Source of the DNA: Dromaius novaehollandiae
Taxonomy: Eukaryota > Chordata > Aves > Casuariiformes > Dromaiidae
Length of the DNA: 64,000 nt
Reading direction: 5' to 3'
Assembly: GCF_036370855.1 (NCBI RefSeq)
Contig: NC_088098.1
Coordinates: 135,924,721 to 135,988,720, forward strand
Below are positions 56,701 to 64,000 of the stretch, one piece after another (positions within the stretch are counted from its first letter, which is position 1; the number at the start of each line of letters is the position of its first letter). The notes below the pieces were generated by a model that ran no database searches, was not told the origin of the DNA, and was given only the letters and a program-made list of their open reading frames with translations. Both the position numbers and the translations under genes were made by a program.

Positions 56701-59700
56701 GAAACACAGAGCTTTGGGGGACAGGGGGGTAAATAACTTCTGTCATGTGTGGTGTCGTCACACATTTAGTGTTGAGGATTCTGGCGGATATGTGATCCTC
56801 TCACATTCTTTCATTAATTGCAAATGCTAAATCCCTGATTTTGAATGAATGGGGAAAGAGCATCTTTTGTATTTACTTACCAAGTTAGAAGCTGTCAGCG
56901 CTGCTTGCTCGTACTGTTGCATCTGTCATTTTTTTTCTTAAACACTTTTGTACTTTTGTTTCTAAAATGTCACTTTAGCCATCCCATTTGTTGGTGGTTG
57001 GGCCTGTTTACTGGCAAGGAAACTTAGTTTCCTTGAAACAGATCAGCCTGAATCTAGCAGGTATTGATTAATCTTTCAAGGAAATGATTCAAGAGTCAAT
57101 AAATGAATGGGCTTCTCTAGGCTGAGTCCTTGCCAGTTTGTGTTGCTGTTTTCGTTCCACAGCTGCGCTCAGCAGGGAGTAATGTTCAGCAGGAGCTGGT
57201 ACTGTATTCCCTGCTCCCATCAACTTTCCCTCTGCACGCTGCTTGTGTGCTCAGAGCCTTAGAGCCTCTTTTCAGTGTTCAGTTAATCTTTAGGGTCAAT
57301 GCTTCTCCTGATGCTTTGATGAGCACGTAAATAGTGATTTCTTTCAGCAGTTGCAAATTGTTTGTTCACCAGGCAATGTGGATTATGTGGATTAAAAAGG
57401 CAGAAAAACTTAAAAACCTACTTCCAAGGCTGATTTACCAAGTAGTTATTCAAATCAAGGGATCAGTTCAGGGACAAGACAGTGCACTGTGGCTGTTGAG
57501 TAGTGCTGAGTGAAAATGCTGAAATACAGTATCTACACCTTCCCGTGTGCTGTAAGGTAGATCTCTGAGTGTAGATAACTGAAGCATGGCTGGCTGCTCA
57601 GTGGCACGTTCCCCACCGAAACACCATTCTCAGCTGAACTCACTTCTAGATGGTAGGCAGGAACAAAGATTTGAGGTTTGGGTTTCAAAGGCAGAGGAAG
57701 GAAAAATTTCTGTCTTTCTCTCTCCCAAAAAAAGAAACAAAAGTTTTAACATCACCCTCCCCTTCCCCCAATTCCAAGATAGGTGTATTCTTCAAAATGG
57801 CGTTGCAAGATGTGAGGCGAAACAAAGACAAATTTTAATGGTCCTGGGGACATTAGCAGAATGACATGTGGTAGGTTTCCAGGGGCTTGGCTTCTGTATG
57901 TTGTGTCTGGGCTTGAGAGGTTTTCTCATTTGCTTTTATGTGTTTTCTAATAAAAATGAAACAATCCAGGCAGTAGATTTCTGAAGGAATATTGCATTTC
58001 ATGGATAGTTAAAGCCACTGTTCAGCAGTAGTGTGATTTAATGCCAATCAGACTGCTTTATATCTAGAATGTGCTTTGTGTTATGTCAGAGTGATTCATT
58101 ATCTGTTTCATGTTGGCTGTCTGGTGTGCAATATGTGTGATCCCTGTAAAATCCCTGCGGTGTTAGCAGTTTTCAGAGATTGGAGCAAGAAAGATGTAAT
58201 TAATTCCTCAGCTCTTCTCGTACCCCCCTTCCTGATGCTCGTGTTGCTTGTGGTGCCTGTTGTTCTGTGCTGTTCTCTGCTCTTTGAAGAACTAATGTGT
58301 TGTAAGAGTTGATTCATTCTATGACAGGAAGCGTAAGGTCTAAGGTCTTCGAAGAATTTACTCAATTGCGCAGTTGTTTAAAAAACCCATCATTTGAAAA
58401 TTCATCTTTTATCTCATCAAAAAAATTCTGTAAAATATGGCAAATTTCCCATAATATGAGTTGGCTTTCTGATGCTCATTACTGTTCTTTGGCATTGGGG
58501 CCGCAGTGCCACTTTGGTTTTGGAAGCTTCTTAGCACAGACTTTGTTGCAGAAAAATTCACATAATAAATAAACATTGTGGGTTGTGCTGTGATAGCTGC
58601 TGAAGTGGAGCAGAACTGCAGAGCATGTCAAAAAGGAAGAGCCAGAGCCAGAGTCAGAGTAGCCCTGAGGCATTAATTCACGCAAACTCCTTTCCTCACC
58701 AAGTCACAAAAATTATTATTTGAAGCCTTGTCTCTTCTCTTAGTATCATAAACCTAAAAATCTTTGGAAGACGGAGAGCTAGTTTATAATACAGCTATCA
58801 AAGAGCAACAAAACATGAACATAAAAACAACGTGGCCACACACAATAGGCTGCTTGATGTTTAAACTCAGTATAGCTCTTGGCAGAAAATCTGCCATTGA
58901 TAGAAGTGAGATTGAAGAGTTGTATCATACAGTGTTCCTTAAAAGATACTTCAGTTAAGACATTAGCAGACATTAACGCAAGTTTTAAGTGTTGGACCTT
59001 CTTCCAAGTATGTGCCCCTGCCCCACTAATGTAACCGTTGAGACAAGGAAGAAGGTCTTCTGGAAGGCAAAGACTAATTGAGGAAGTGCCCAAATTACTT
59101 CCCCAGAGCCCACTCCTGTAATGTGAATTTTGTTGGACTTGCAGCACAGCACTGGGCTCTGACTGAAAGGGTCGGAGATGCCCTCGGCGAAGCAGATGAA
59201 GCTGTGGTTTCACAGGCCGACAATATTCCAGGCTGTTTTCTGGAGCTGCAGGGGGACTCGCAAGCATCCCATGTTTGTTTTGTGCCTACTGCAAGAAGGA
59301 AGCGCAGAGCTGAGAGTGTAGCTGTAATCTGTTCAAACTGGTGCATCTTACTTAATGAACAGGAGACCGTCTGTTTGTGAACTGATGTTTTTGAGTCTTC
59401 TTGACGAACACTTTTAAGCGCAATAACTTAGTGAAATCTGCTATGGACTGCATGCGCTGGCTGGGCCCCCCTGATTTAGAGCCAGTCGTCTAATTAAGGA
59501 GCCTAAGAATTGAGCAGTGCCTCTCAGGGAGCGACCCTCTCCCTCATCTTTTGCCTGTGCTTCCTTCTATTTTGGGGCATTGCTCTCAGGATGTTTTGAT
59601 ACAGAGAAGATCTTAGCTCAGCAAATACCGAAAGGCAAGAAAATGGTGAAATCTAAGTTTTTTCTAAGAAAGAGGAAAAAAATAGATATGGATATTATCA

Positions 59701-61940
59701 GGGTTTAGTTAGCAAAGTTAGACCAAAACTTTCTACCCAAAATTTTTAATAAGAGAAGTCTAAAGCTGAGGTCAGTGGACAGTATTTGGACTTTCGAGAA
59801 TGAAGGGATATCAGATCTTGGCTTTAGCCTCCAAATTTAAAAAATCTCAATCCTTATGGTCTTTCTTGTCAACTGCAAATATTCACTAGGCAGCCAGTAA
59901 ATTTGAATTTTCATAATTGGAAAAGAAGCATATACTTAAAGACTGGAAAGCTGTTTGTCACCACTTCAGTCCACATTTGACAGGAAGCAGGAGCACGACT
60001 TTAAGGTTATCTTTGGTCTGGTATAGGCAAGTAAATAACACCTCATAGAAAACATTTGTTTGATTTCAGGTGCACTGAGTGTATTCCACAGTCATATACA
60101 TTCTAACTGCATCTGAAGTTCTGTGCGTTTTTTTAATGTGACGTTGGCCACTGATGCAAAAGAAAAGTGAAAGTAAATGGAAGGATATAAAATAAAAGTA
60201 GACAATCTTGTTATTTTTGAATTAATATGGATTCAGTGAGTGTTTTCTTTGAGTTTTTTGGGGGAGTTATATGGGATTTTTTTTTTCAGCTGAAAATGCT
60301 GCATGGTCCTCACCTTCATGTTTTTGGGAGGTAATTAGAAGATTTGTAATCTTCAGCTGGTTTGATCACAACTTCTGCTCATGACATTTTATAATGAGTA
60401 TATAGCTTATAAATAACATTTTGAAGGTATGAGGTTATACAGAGATAATTGCACAGCTGAAATACATTGGCACAAGGCCAAAGGCTAAGCACCTTCCACC
60501 ATCCCTTCTAAATTGAATAACTTCACTTTATGAAGTGTATCATCAGAAATTGTTTTTATTACTCCCAGAGGGCAAATTAAGGTTAATAAAAATCCAATTC
60601 CAGACTACCCATATGTGTGAACATTTGTATTTTTAGAACCTTCCTTTGTCAATTGCATTCCTCACCAAGTGTATGTATGCAAATATGAGCGAGTAGGTCA
60701 TAATTTCAGCTCATGTGTTTCTGCCATTCTGCATGAGTTTACATCTCTGTGGCAGACTTTCTCTAAATGTAATTGAGAGACCCAGCGCGATATTCAAACT
60801 GAGCAAAACTAAATGTAGTCCTTTCATCAAGCAATTGTTTGTCATACCTACTTACTACCACCATCTTGGAATCCGTTTGCCCCTGTGTAGCAACCATTTG
60901 CCCCATGTTCTTCTGTCCACAAAACCAGCATTTAAGTATGCTCTTTGTTAATAGTTAAAGTGTCTTCTTCAAACAAGGCAACCTGATATTCTGTGGATTC
61001 TTCAGCAATCTAAGGAAACCTTTCAGTAAAGGAGAATTAGAGGGGAAAGTTCATCCATACTCTCACTGTCATAAATTAGTTATGTATGTTATCTGAAATA
61101 GTACACACAACATGTTGAGGTCACCTCTCCTACTACTCTGCTTTTATAATGTTGGATTAGAATCTTGCCGCAAATGTTTTCTTTTCTTACTCCTCGCTCT
61201 GCTGTCCCATGGCCGCCGCCTCCTCTCCCCCAAAAGTGGACATGCGCTGTCTTAAGGCAGCTGTTTCTGCCTCCCAGTGTAAGAAACAACATTAGTATGT
61301 GAAGAACAGTATAAGGAAAAATGAAAGAAAGGGGCTAATGTATACTAATATTTACCCAGTATAATCTGTCAGCCTCTATCAGTCTATGGTGCAGAGATTT
61401 ACTGTATGACAGGTGAAGTCTTTATTACATCTCTACATTTATTACATTTTTTTACTTCCATGAATTTACCAATTTTAAAAAAAACTATGCAAACTTTTAG
61501 TACCCATAATAACTTGTGGCAGAATCAGCCCATTTCTAGCATTTTGATTATTTTGAAGTTTTTTTTTCCATCCAGAACAGTTAAGGAACTCATAAATTGC
61601 TTTTGTTAATCTTAACATTTAATGAAAATGTTTCACTCATACTTTTCCTCCCAGGTTTCCTAATCTTGACCTTCTTTTGCCTTTCCTAATGCTTTGTTCT
61701 CATTGCTGGTACTTTAATACACTGAGTATATTAATTAACTAAATAATGTTACCACTTATGAATCTATGCAGGCTGTTGTACGGTTGTGGCATATTTTCTT
61801 TCTTTGTTGGACAAAAGAGTATTTAAACAGTTTTCCTCTGAAGGTCATTGACATGCCAGAACACAATCCTGGAGATATGGGTGGAACAATGAGACTTGGG
61901 AAGAGGAGGACTGTTTTTAAAACACAAAATTCTGTTTTAA
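9246..61940 (+). CDS. CTPS2: CTPS2, CTP synthase 2 (13 coding exons in window, 3' end missing)
   Basis: CTP synthase makes CTP from UTP, ATP and glutamine, the last step of de novo pyrimidine nucleotide synthesis, in the cytosol; the enzyme is a tetramer that can form filaments. The joined exons give 1,393 coding bases, 464 codons plus one base, against about 586 residues in human CTPS2. The protein opens [17 protein letters not shown]. The synthetase (amidoligase) domain follows: nucleotide-binding loop GIGKG near 14-18, GKTVQVVPHIT near 108-118, the metal-binding Glu at 146 ([12 protein letters not shown]), and [14 protein letters not shown] near 193. The glutaminase domain begins near 300, with the oxyanion-loop region [10 protein letters not shown] and nucleophile Cys399 in GVCLGMQ. 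The partner His and Glu and the C-terminal tail are past the right edge. Residues such as IDSIE and RKEPQIC favour CTPS2 over CTPS1. All junction phases are compatible and no internal stop is seen. Confidence 0.97.
9412..11515 (+). other. CTPS2: CTPS2 intron after residue 55
   Basis: About 2.1 kb of AT-rich intron. It contains an A-rich simple stretch (A-runs broken by G) at about 9883-9914 and a T-run near 10619-10630. No gene-like content was recognised. It ends with a strong polypyrimidine tract and cag at 11513-11515. Confidence 0.7.
11516..11686 (+). CDS. CTPS2: CTPS2 coding exon 2 (residues 56-112)
   Basis: 171 bp, phase 1 to phase 1. It encodes [20 protein letters not shown], where the Asp-rich stretch includes the metal/ATP-binding region of the synthetase site, and runs on through [17 protein letters not shown] to GKTVQ. 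The human sequence has ERRGDY where this one has ERHGDY. The donor is AAG|gtgata after 11686. Confidence 0.96.
11687..11975 (+). other. CTPS2: CTPS2 short intron
   Basis: 289 bp, GT-AG. Open reading runs into it from the exon as far as a stop at 11818-11820, which is only read-through. Nothing else is seen. Confidence 0.8.
11976..12076 (+). CDS. CTPS2: CTPS2 coding exon 3 (residues 113-146), GC donor
   Basis: 101 bp, phase 1 to phase 0. It encodes [18 protein letters not shown], a variable loop [10 protein letters not shown], and QICVIE. The last Glu (146) is a conserved metal-binding residue of the synthetase site. The exon must end at 12076 to join LGGTIG in the next exon; the intron then begins GCAAGT, so this is a GC-AG intron. 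Confidence 0.95.
12077..14034 (+). other. CTPS2: CTPS2 GC-AG intron
   Basis: About 1.96 kb beginning gcaagt and ending ttctttttcag. AT-rich, with no recognised gene or repeat. Confidence 0.8.
14035..14151 (+). CDS. CTPS2: CTPS2 coding exon 4 (residues 147-185)
   Basis: 117 bp, phase 0 to phase 0. It encodes [20 protein letters not shown], the strongly conserved active-site segment, then [19 protein letters not shown]. The acceptor is tttttcag and the donor CAG|gtaagt. Confidence 0.97.
14152..15017 (+). other. CTPS2: CTPS2 intron
   Basis: 866 bp, GT-AG, AT-rich. No recognisable content. Confidence 0.75.
15018..15101 (+). CDS. CTPS2: CTPS2 coding exon 5 (residues 186-213)
   Basis: 84 bp, phase 0 to phase 0. 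It encodes [20 protein letters not shown] and GLGLSPDL. The KTKPTQ motif is the family's UTP/CTP-binding segment. Human has LSATGEQ where this has PNATGEQ. Flanked by tttccag and gtgagt. Confidence 0.97.
15102..18442 (+). other. CTPS2: CTPS2 intron
   Basis: About 3.3 kb. The stretch 16680-17090 is somewhat more GC-rich than its surroundings and open in several frames, but shows no domain or splice pattern. No repeat family was recognised. Confidence 0.6.
18443..18523 (+). CDS. CTPS2: CTPS2 coding exon 6 (residues 214-240)
   Basis: 81 bp, phase 0 to phase 0. It encodes [20 protein letters not shown] and CHVEPEQ; human has SSTPIEM and HVNPEQ here. Acceptor atgacag, donor CAG|gtcagt. Confidence 0.97.
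21102..21852. mobile_element. Probable solo LTR of an endogenous retrovirus
   Basis: A block of about 750 bp differs in composition from the flanking intron. It begins TGTCGGCC and ends TTTAACA, so it has TG...CA termini. It contains a CCAAT motif (near 21313), a TATATAA motif (near 21796) and a tandem pair of identical 27-base units. It holds no coding sequence, which fits a solo LTR rather than a provirus. I could not see a clear target-site duplication, so the exact ends and the orientation are uncertain. Confidence 0.5.
21579..21654. repeat. Two-copy 38-bp tandem repeat in the LTR-like block
   Basis: A 27-base unit beginning GACACCCTCCC and ending GTGTGAGAC occurs at 21579-21605 and again, identical, at 21617-21643. 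Each copy is followed by a different 11-base spacer ending in gca. Duplicated motifs of this kind are common in LTR U3 enhancer regions. Confidence 0.9.
21899..22050 (+). CDS. CTPS2: CTPS2 coding exon 7 (residues 241-290)
   Basis: 152 bp, phase 0 to phase 2. It encodes [20 protein letters not shown], then [20 protein letters not shown] and [10 protein letters not shown]. This is the end of the synthetase domain and the linker to the glutaminase domain; the segment near LPVDDQPSD is variable between species. The acceptor ctttattag lies about 46 bp after the LTR-like block. Confidence 0.96.
22051..22310 (+). other. CTPS2: CTPS2 short intron
   Basis: 260 bp, GT-AG (gtattc to ttgtcag). Nothing further seen. 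Confidence 0.8.
22311..22443 (+). CDS. CTPS2: CTPS2 coding exon 8 (residues 291-335)
   Basis: 133 bp, phase 2 to phase 0. It encodes [40 protein letters not shown] and [16 protein letters not shown] is the first strand of the glutaminase domain. Donor ATG|gtgagg. Confidence 0.97.
22444..28043 (+). other. CTPS2: CTPS2 intron with CR1 insertion
   Basis: About 5.6 kb. A G-run lies near 22604-22612. The interval 24780-26900 is a CR1 LINE (separate entry). The rest is AT-rich and unassigned; about 27640-27860 is locally more GC-rich, with no recognisable product. Confidence 0.7.
24780..26900 (+). mobile_element. CR1 LINE retrotransposon, 5'-truncated and decayed
   Basis: Stretches match CR1 from the region before the reverse transcriptase to the 3' end, in sense orientation to CTPS2. 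They include the segment equivalent to 'gcatggatgaac...ggagcacctgactga' near 24910, 'gcatgcagggatgg' at 25016, and 'aaaatgtgggcctgctgctcaatggggcaggggacc' near 25120. Later a translated piece [18 protein letters not shown] (about 26070-26120) is typical of CR1 reverse transcriptase; this piece sits in a 70-codon open frame. The 3' end carries 'aggagaggctgggagaggtgggtttgttcagcctggagaagag' and a tail near 'ccccctccaacctgcatgaa'. Frameshifts and stops break the ORF, and the expected F-A-D-D-T-K-L catalytic motif is degraded (only GGTKLG is readable). It is an inactive copy. Confidence 0.93.
28044..28132 (+). CDS. CTPS2: CTPS2 coding exon 9 (residues 336-364)
   Basis: 89 bp, phase 0 to phase 2. 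It encodes [20 protein letters not shown] and QAWQKLCKA; human has [24 protein letters not shown], so the middle is variable. Acceptor tttcttag, donor AGA|gtaagt. Confidence 0.96.
28133..28909 (+). other. CTPS2: CTPS2 intron
   Basis: 777 bp, GT-AG. AT-rich with nothing recognisable. Confidence 0.75.
28910..29004 (+). CDS. CTPS2: CTPS2 coding exon 10 (residues 365-396)
   Basis: 95 bp, phase 2 to phase 1. It encodes [20 protein letters not shown], then [22 protein letters not shown] forms the oxyanion-loop region of the class I glutaminase. Donor CTTG|gtaaga. Confidence 0.97.
29005..29924 (+). other. CTPS2: CTPS2 intron
   Basis: 920 bp, GT-AG, AT-rich, ending ttcctcttacag. No gene or repeat recognised. 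Confidence 0.75.
29925..29987 (+). CDS. CTPS2: CTPS2 coding exon 11 (residues 397-417), catalytic Cys
   Basis: 63 bp, phase 1 to phase 1. It encodes [21 protein letters not shown]. The Cys in GVCLGMQ is residue 399, the glutaminase nucleophile that forms the glutamyl thioester. Human has LNLKD where this has LNWKD. Donor AAAG|gtgagc. Confidence 0.97.
29988..30547 (+). other. CTPS2: CTPS2 intron
   Basis: 560 bp, GT-AG. Open frames on the minus strand here are fortuitous. Confidence 0.75.
30548..30591 (+). CDS. CTPS2: CTPS2 coding exon 12 (residues 418-432)
   Basis: 44 bp, phase 1 to phase 0. It encodes [15 protein letters not shown]; the human counterpart reads DADSTEFRPNAPVPL, the same length and exon plan. 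The end is fixed by GTT|gtaagt and by the next exon starting VIDMPEH. It is the shortest coding exon and precedes the longest intron. Confidence 0.94.
35185..35260 (-). repeat. Possible MIR-like SINE fragment
   Basis: 'taatcctcattttacagagcggatagga' resembles the conserved antisense MIR core (tattatccccattttacagatgaggaa). Short and weak. Confidence 0.3.
36112..36342 (-). CDS. S100G: S100G-like exon 3: second EF-hand, stop, 3' UTR and poly(A) signal
   Basis: Acceptor aacaacag|GATGCA (36343/36342). Coding sequence ends with TAA at 36237-36235. A 3' UTR of about 120 bases leads to AATAAA at 36117-36112, so cleavage is expected near 36095. The polypyrimidine tract before this acceptor is poor (cctataaaaacaacag), the weakest splice signal in the gene. 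Confidence 0.88.
36235..38391 (-). CDS. S100G: S100G-like (calbindin-D9k-type) EF-hand protein, complete, nested antisense in CTPS2
   Basis: Two coding exons join in phase 0 into a 79-residue protein, the length of human S100G. Exon A (38391-38260) encodes 44 residues starting [20 protein letters not shown] and holds the S100-type first EF-hand. Exon B (36342-36235) encodes 35 residues, [12 protein letters not shown], then the canonical EF loop [12 protein letters not shown], then [11 protein letters not shown] and TAA. Loop II has Asp57, Asn59, Asp61, Ser63, Thr65 and Glu68, so it should bind calcium. In loop I (about 17-30) Gly30 stands where the bidentate Glu is expected. Mammalian S100G is a cytosolic vitamin D-responsive calcium buffer of gut, kidney and uterus. 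Human S100G also lies inside CTPS2 on the opposite strand with the same two-exon split. Another S100-family identity is possible, but synteny argues for S100G. Confidence 0.85.
38260..38419 (-). CDS. S100G: S100G-like exon 2: UTR and first EF-hand (residues 1-44)
   Basis: The acceptor is tttgttttcag|CTATTC (38420/38419). After 28 bases of UTR comes ATG at 38391 in good context (A at -3, G at +4). 132 coding bases run to AAG|gtaagt (donor 38259). Residues 1-44 are rich in Leu and Asn and cover helix I, the 14-residue S100 loop and helix II ([14 protein letters not shown]). Confidence 0.88.
38638..38680 (-). other. S100G: S100G-like non-coding exon 1
   Basis: A TATA box at 38711-38706 predicts initiation about 25-30 bases on, near 38680. 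The transcript would then run to GAG|gtaagc, with the donor at 38637. Splicing to 38419 removes a 218-base intron. A short non-coding first exon is the usual plan for S100 genes. The exact 5' end is inferred. Confidence 0.7.
38706..38800 (-). promoter_or_regulatory. S100G: S100G-like core promoter with TATA box
   Basis: CTATAAAGG gives a clear TATA box (TATAAA at 38711-38706). About 30 bases upstream is a CACCC-type motif (CTCCACCCTG on the plus strand, near 38729-38738). Further up, AACAATAAAAC (near 38771-38781) contains a CDX-like TTTATTG on the other strand; CDX2 is a known regulator of mammalian S100G, but a site this short is weak evidence. No vitamin D response element was confidently recognised. 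Confidence 0.55.
39755..40225 (-). mobile_element. CR1 LINE 3'-end fragment
   Basis: Read on the plus strand this is the reverse complement of a CR1 3' end: it opens aatcatggagaatagaat...agggccctccagagatcatctaattcc, then has 'aatggggactccacc', 'cacttaagccc', and 'gagatgctgtatccaaag' near 40180-40198. This order is that of CR1 3' UTR and C-terminal coding sequence inserted opposite to CTPS2. It is 5'-truncated and has no intact ORF. Confidence 0.8.
41195..41425 (-). repeat. MIR-like SINE relic(s)
   Basis: 'aggtgacctgatcaagagtcacgcagg' parallels the antisense MIR motif 'aagtgacttgcccaaggtcacacagc'. About 100 bases on, 'agtggcagagttgtactttgatctcccaacttcttgtcctc...aattagaccacagtgcc' follows the amniote MIR-like pattern ending in 'ctagaccacactgcc'. 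This may be one element with an internal duplication or two adjacent copies. Confidence 0.55.
47625..49110 (-). mobile_element. Old CR1-family LINE relic, antisense
   Basis: Order and wording follow the reverse complement of the old sauropsid CR1 type seen in turtles and crocodilians: 'gggtcagaccacagatccatctagaccaa' at about 47650-47680, 'gtgtcatcagtggactgtc' near 48232, 'gtactgatcttagagccctgaataactctactggtg' near 48294, 'gctgcttagcttttctaagagccttcagtgat' near 48400, 'ttcttgagtggatatcatctgttcccagtgatttctt' near 48597, and 'gggaacacctttcaaactccttgacagtgaa' near 48720. Diverged and interrupted by indels; no usable ORF. Identity was judged by eye against remembered repeats. Confidence 0.75.
47709..47756. 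repeat. (TA)n/(TATG)n microsatellite
   Basis: About ten TA units pass directly into seven TATG units and a final TATATA. The array sits inside the old CR1 relic, so it expanded after that insertion. Likely polymorphic. Confidence 0.93.
50025..50145 (+). repeat. MIR-like SINE relic
   Basis: 'gcagataaattacttaatctgctttaattttctcatatacaaaacacagttaatgaaacatacttgcctttgtaaagtgcctt' follows the MIR order 'gcaagttacttaacctctctgtgcctcagtttcctcatctgtaaaatggggataa...tgtaaagcgctt'. Sense orientation. Confidence 0.6.
61844..61940 (+). CDS. CTPS2: CTPS2 coding exon 13 (residues 433-464), last in window
   Basis: 97 bp, phase 0 to phase 1. It encodes [20 protein letters not shown] and [12 protein letters not shown]; human has [25 protein letters not shown]. 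Acceptor cctctgaag, donor TTAA|gtaagt. About 120 residues, including the glutaminase His and Glu, remain to be encoded to the right. Confidence 0.96.
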
Positions 61941-64000
61941 GTAAGTAACAGTTTTGCTATTATCACTCACCTTTTGAATAGGAACTCTGTAATATGCCAA
62001 AGCAAAAATGCCAAAGCACTTTTTGTCAAAGGACTAGAGCCTCAAACAAGCTGTTGGATGACGGCTTCCCCCACCTCATTCGTTCTGATCCTCTTTCATA
62101 TACATTTACCCTGGACAAGAATGAAAAGGAATAAATGAAAGGTACCTGGAAGTCCCAGTAAAAAAATGAGTTAGGGCTTGATGTGTTACATTGCTTTAAA
62201 TAAGCAATTAGGAGACTGTTCAGATAACTGAAATAAATTTTAAATAAATGGTTTTAATTTCAATACTTCATTATTTTCATGAGAAGGTCAGAGTGTAAGG
62301 AAATACTAGGGATATGTCTCTTCTCAAGTTTCCTTCTGATTTTCTTTCAGTGGATAGGACATATAAATGATGCATTATAATAACAGTCATATTTTTCAGA
62401 GCAATAGTCTATCAAGAACACCATCTTATCCCTAGCAATAGTTAAAAACAGATGCTTGTGAAGGACTATAGGAACAAGACATGCATGCAGCAATACTTCC
62501 TTAGTATATTCTTGCAGTAAATTCAGTGTCCAGGAATTTGCAGTTAGGACTTTCTGAGATGTAGTGAGTAGCTTTGTGCTTAATGGAGTCTGATGGATCA
62601 TTTTTTATTAAATTAATCTAAATGTTTTTTAATCTATGCAAACTTTCAGCATCTGCATTATCTCCTGGCGGAGTTCTGCATTTGTGTGTGTTGTGTGAGC
62701 ATGTATCTATCTGTTTTTGTTTGCTTTGAGCCTGCTTCCCAGATATTGTTTGATGTCCCTATTTCTTACATTAGAGCTGTTTCTTCTATTGAGTTAAGAT
62801 ACAGCCATCATCATCATGCTGTCTGTACCTTCTGCTATCTCCAGTGTGAACCAGAGCTTCCTGTTCCTTGGAGCTTCATTGCGAATCATTCCCTAGGATT
62901 GCCAGTACACTTCAGACTTAAACATCCTCTAGCCTAGTCACCTTAGCCTTCATCTTGTTTTGACAGTATTTGCTGGTCTGTGTCCTAATCACAGTCAGGC
63001 CCTGCTTATCTCCAGTCTCTGACCCTGCACTGTTCTGGGCCTAACCCAGCCCTGGAAACAGTCTTGTTTTGAGAAAGAAAATTATTTGTTGTAGGAAATG
63101 AAAGGAAAATTATTTGCTGTAACAGAAAACTTCAAAAGGCAAAGTAGAGCAACCACAGCATAGAACAAATGATTCCCTTTGAGCTATATGTGTTTTAAAA
63201 TTGCAGCAATATTTGATTCAAGTCCCCTATTAACAGGCTGATTTTTACAGTAGTAATATAAGCAATAATAAAAATGTACAAAATACAGTTTCTTATCCAT
63301 GACCAGATATGGGTAGATGTCCTGTATTACTCTGCCTCTGACATTTATCTGAGTTATTAATATATTTAGCTTTGTCGAACTTATGAAAAGTGTCCTTCTT
63401 TTAAGAAAAATTGCATCTACTTTGTCAGGAGACCAAAGTGTAATACATATGCATGTTTAATGAAAAATCTGCCTTTACAGAGAATGTCTTTGATAGTGAT
63501 CTGACTGTCACAGGTGACGGTTCACCTAGGTGAGATATAGATATGCATATCACAGTGTACATTCTTTCCTTTTTGCTTTACTGTAATCGTTCTATGTCCT
63601 TACTACTTAATAGAAAAAAATAATTAAAAAATTACAACATGTTGTAATTCTTGACCGTTATTGTGAGTTGTTTGGATGAAAATATTTGTGAAAGGCTTGT
63701 AGAAAGCTCAGATAGTCTATTCAGGAAATCTCATTCCTGTTCCTAATGCTTTACAACTTGAATGTAAATTTTGTTTTTAAAAAAGTGGTTCATTAAGATT
63801 AACACATTTATCTCTTTTCATCAGGCTACAGTACTATCACACTGAAATTTTGGAAATTTTCTTCAGTTTCAGTTTTTCTTCCAATCTCTAAGCAAGACAG
63901 TAGTCTTAGTGACACGGAATAAACTGAGAGTAGGGTTTGGACTGTTAATTTAAGTGAGAGCTATATTAAAATTCCATTTTAGTGCACATCTCAAAATCAC
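61941..64000 (+). other. CTPS2: CTPS2 intron, 5' part
   Basis: About 2.06 kb of AT-rich intron running off the window. I searched for the next exon (expected RKLYGD-like residues) and did not find it. No repeat family was recognised. Confidence 0.7.

Larger units (their letters stand above)
30592..61843 (+). other. CTPS2: CTPS2 31-kb intron hosting a nested antisense gene
   Basis: This intron is over five times longer than any other in the window. It contains the S100G-like gene (minus, 38680-36095), a CR1 3' fragment (39755-40225), an old CR1 relic (47625-49110), a TATG microsatellite, MIR-like relics, a pyrimidine run near 37502-37548 and T/A runs (34588-34608, 40747-40759). The remaining stretches 30.6-36.0, 42-47.6 and 50.2-61.8 kb are AT-rich and hold nothing I can name. 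The largest open frame is a 162-codon minus-strand one at 58779-59267, with no recognisable domain. Confidence 0.75.

Noticed and set aside
1..64000. tRNA, rRNA, CRISPR arrays or microbial defence-type systems
   Set aside because: No cloverleaf with A/B boxes, rRNA-like segment or regular spacer array was noticed. The window is a vertebrate gene region.

Overview
The window is vertebrate nuclear DNA, most likely from a bird and at least from a sauropsid. Genes are split by GT-AG introns. Two CpG islands lie near the left end. The main interspersed repeats are CR1 LINEs, with no Alu, B1 or L1-type repeats recognised. The gene content (SYAP1 next to CTPS2, with an S100G-like gene nested in CTPS2) matches the human Xp22.2 neighbourhood, which in birds is expected on an autosome.

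Layout. (1) 1-2102: 5' end of SYAP1 on the minus strand. Only coding exon 1 (2102-1916) and part of intron 1 are present; the rest lies off the left edge. (2) About 1.56-2.66 kb and 3.34-3.85 kb: two GC/CpG-rich islands that form a divergent promoter region, with several candidate non-coding first-exon donors for CTPS2. (3) 9246-61940: thirteen coding exons of CTPS2 (CTP synthase 2) on the plus strand. They encode residues 1-464 plus one base of the next codon, and all splice phases are continuous. The remaining C-terminal exons, which carry the glutaminase His/Glu residues, lie past the right edge. (4) 38680-36095: a complete small S100-family EF-hand gene on the minus strand inside the 31 kb CTPS2 intron. 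It has a TATA box, a non-coding first exon, two coding exons (79 residues) and a poly(A) signal. Its length, exon plan and nested antisense position all match mammalian S100G (calbindin-D9k).

The rest is intron. It holds a CR1 LINE of about 2.1 kb (24.8-26.9 kb, sense), a short CR1 3' fragment (39.75-40.2 kb, antisense), an old CR1 relic (47.6-49.1 kb, antisense) containing a young TATG microsatellite, a probable solo LTR that ends about 46 bp before a CTPS2 exon, and a few MIR-like SINE relics. CTPS2 exon 4 uses a GC 5' splice site.

The observation most worth following is the nested S100G-like gene. It keeps a canonical second EF-hand, but in the S100-type first loop glycine stands where the calcium-binding glutamate should be. 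I found no RNA genes, CRISPR arrays or prokaryote-style systems. Identifications rest on reading translations and recalled family features; no alignments or database searches were run.
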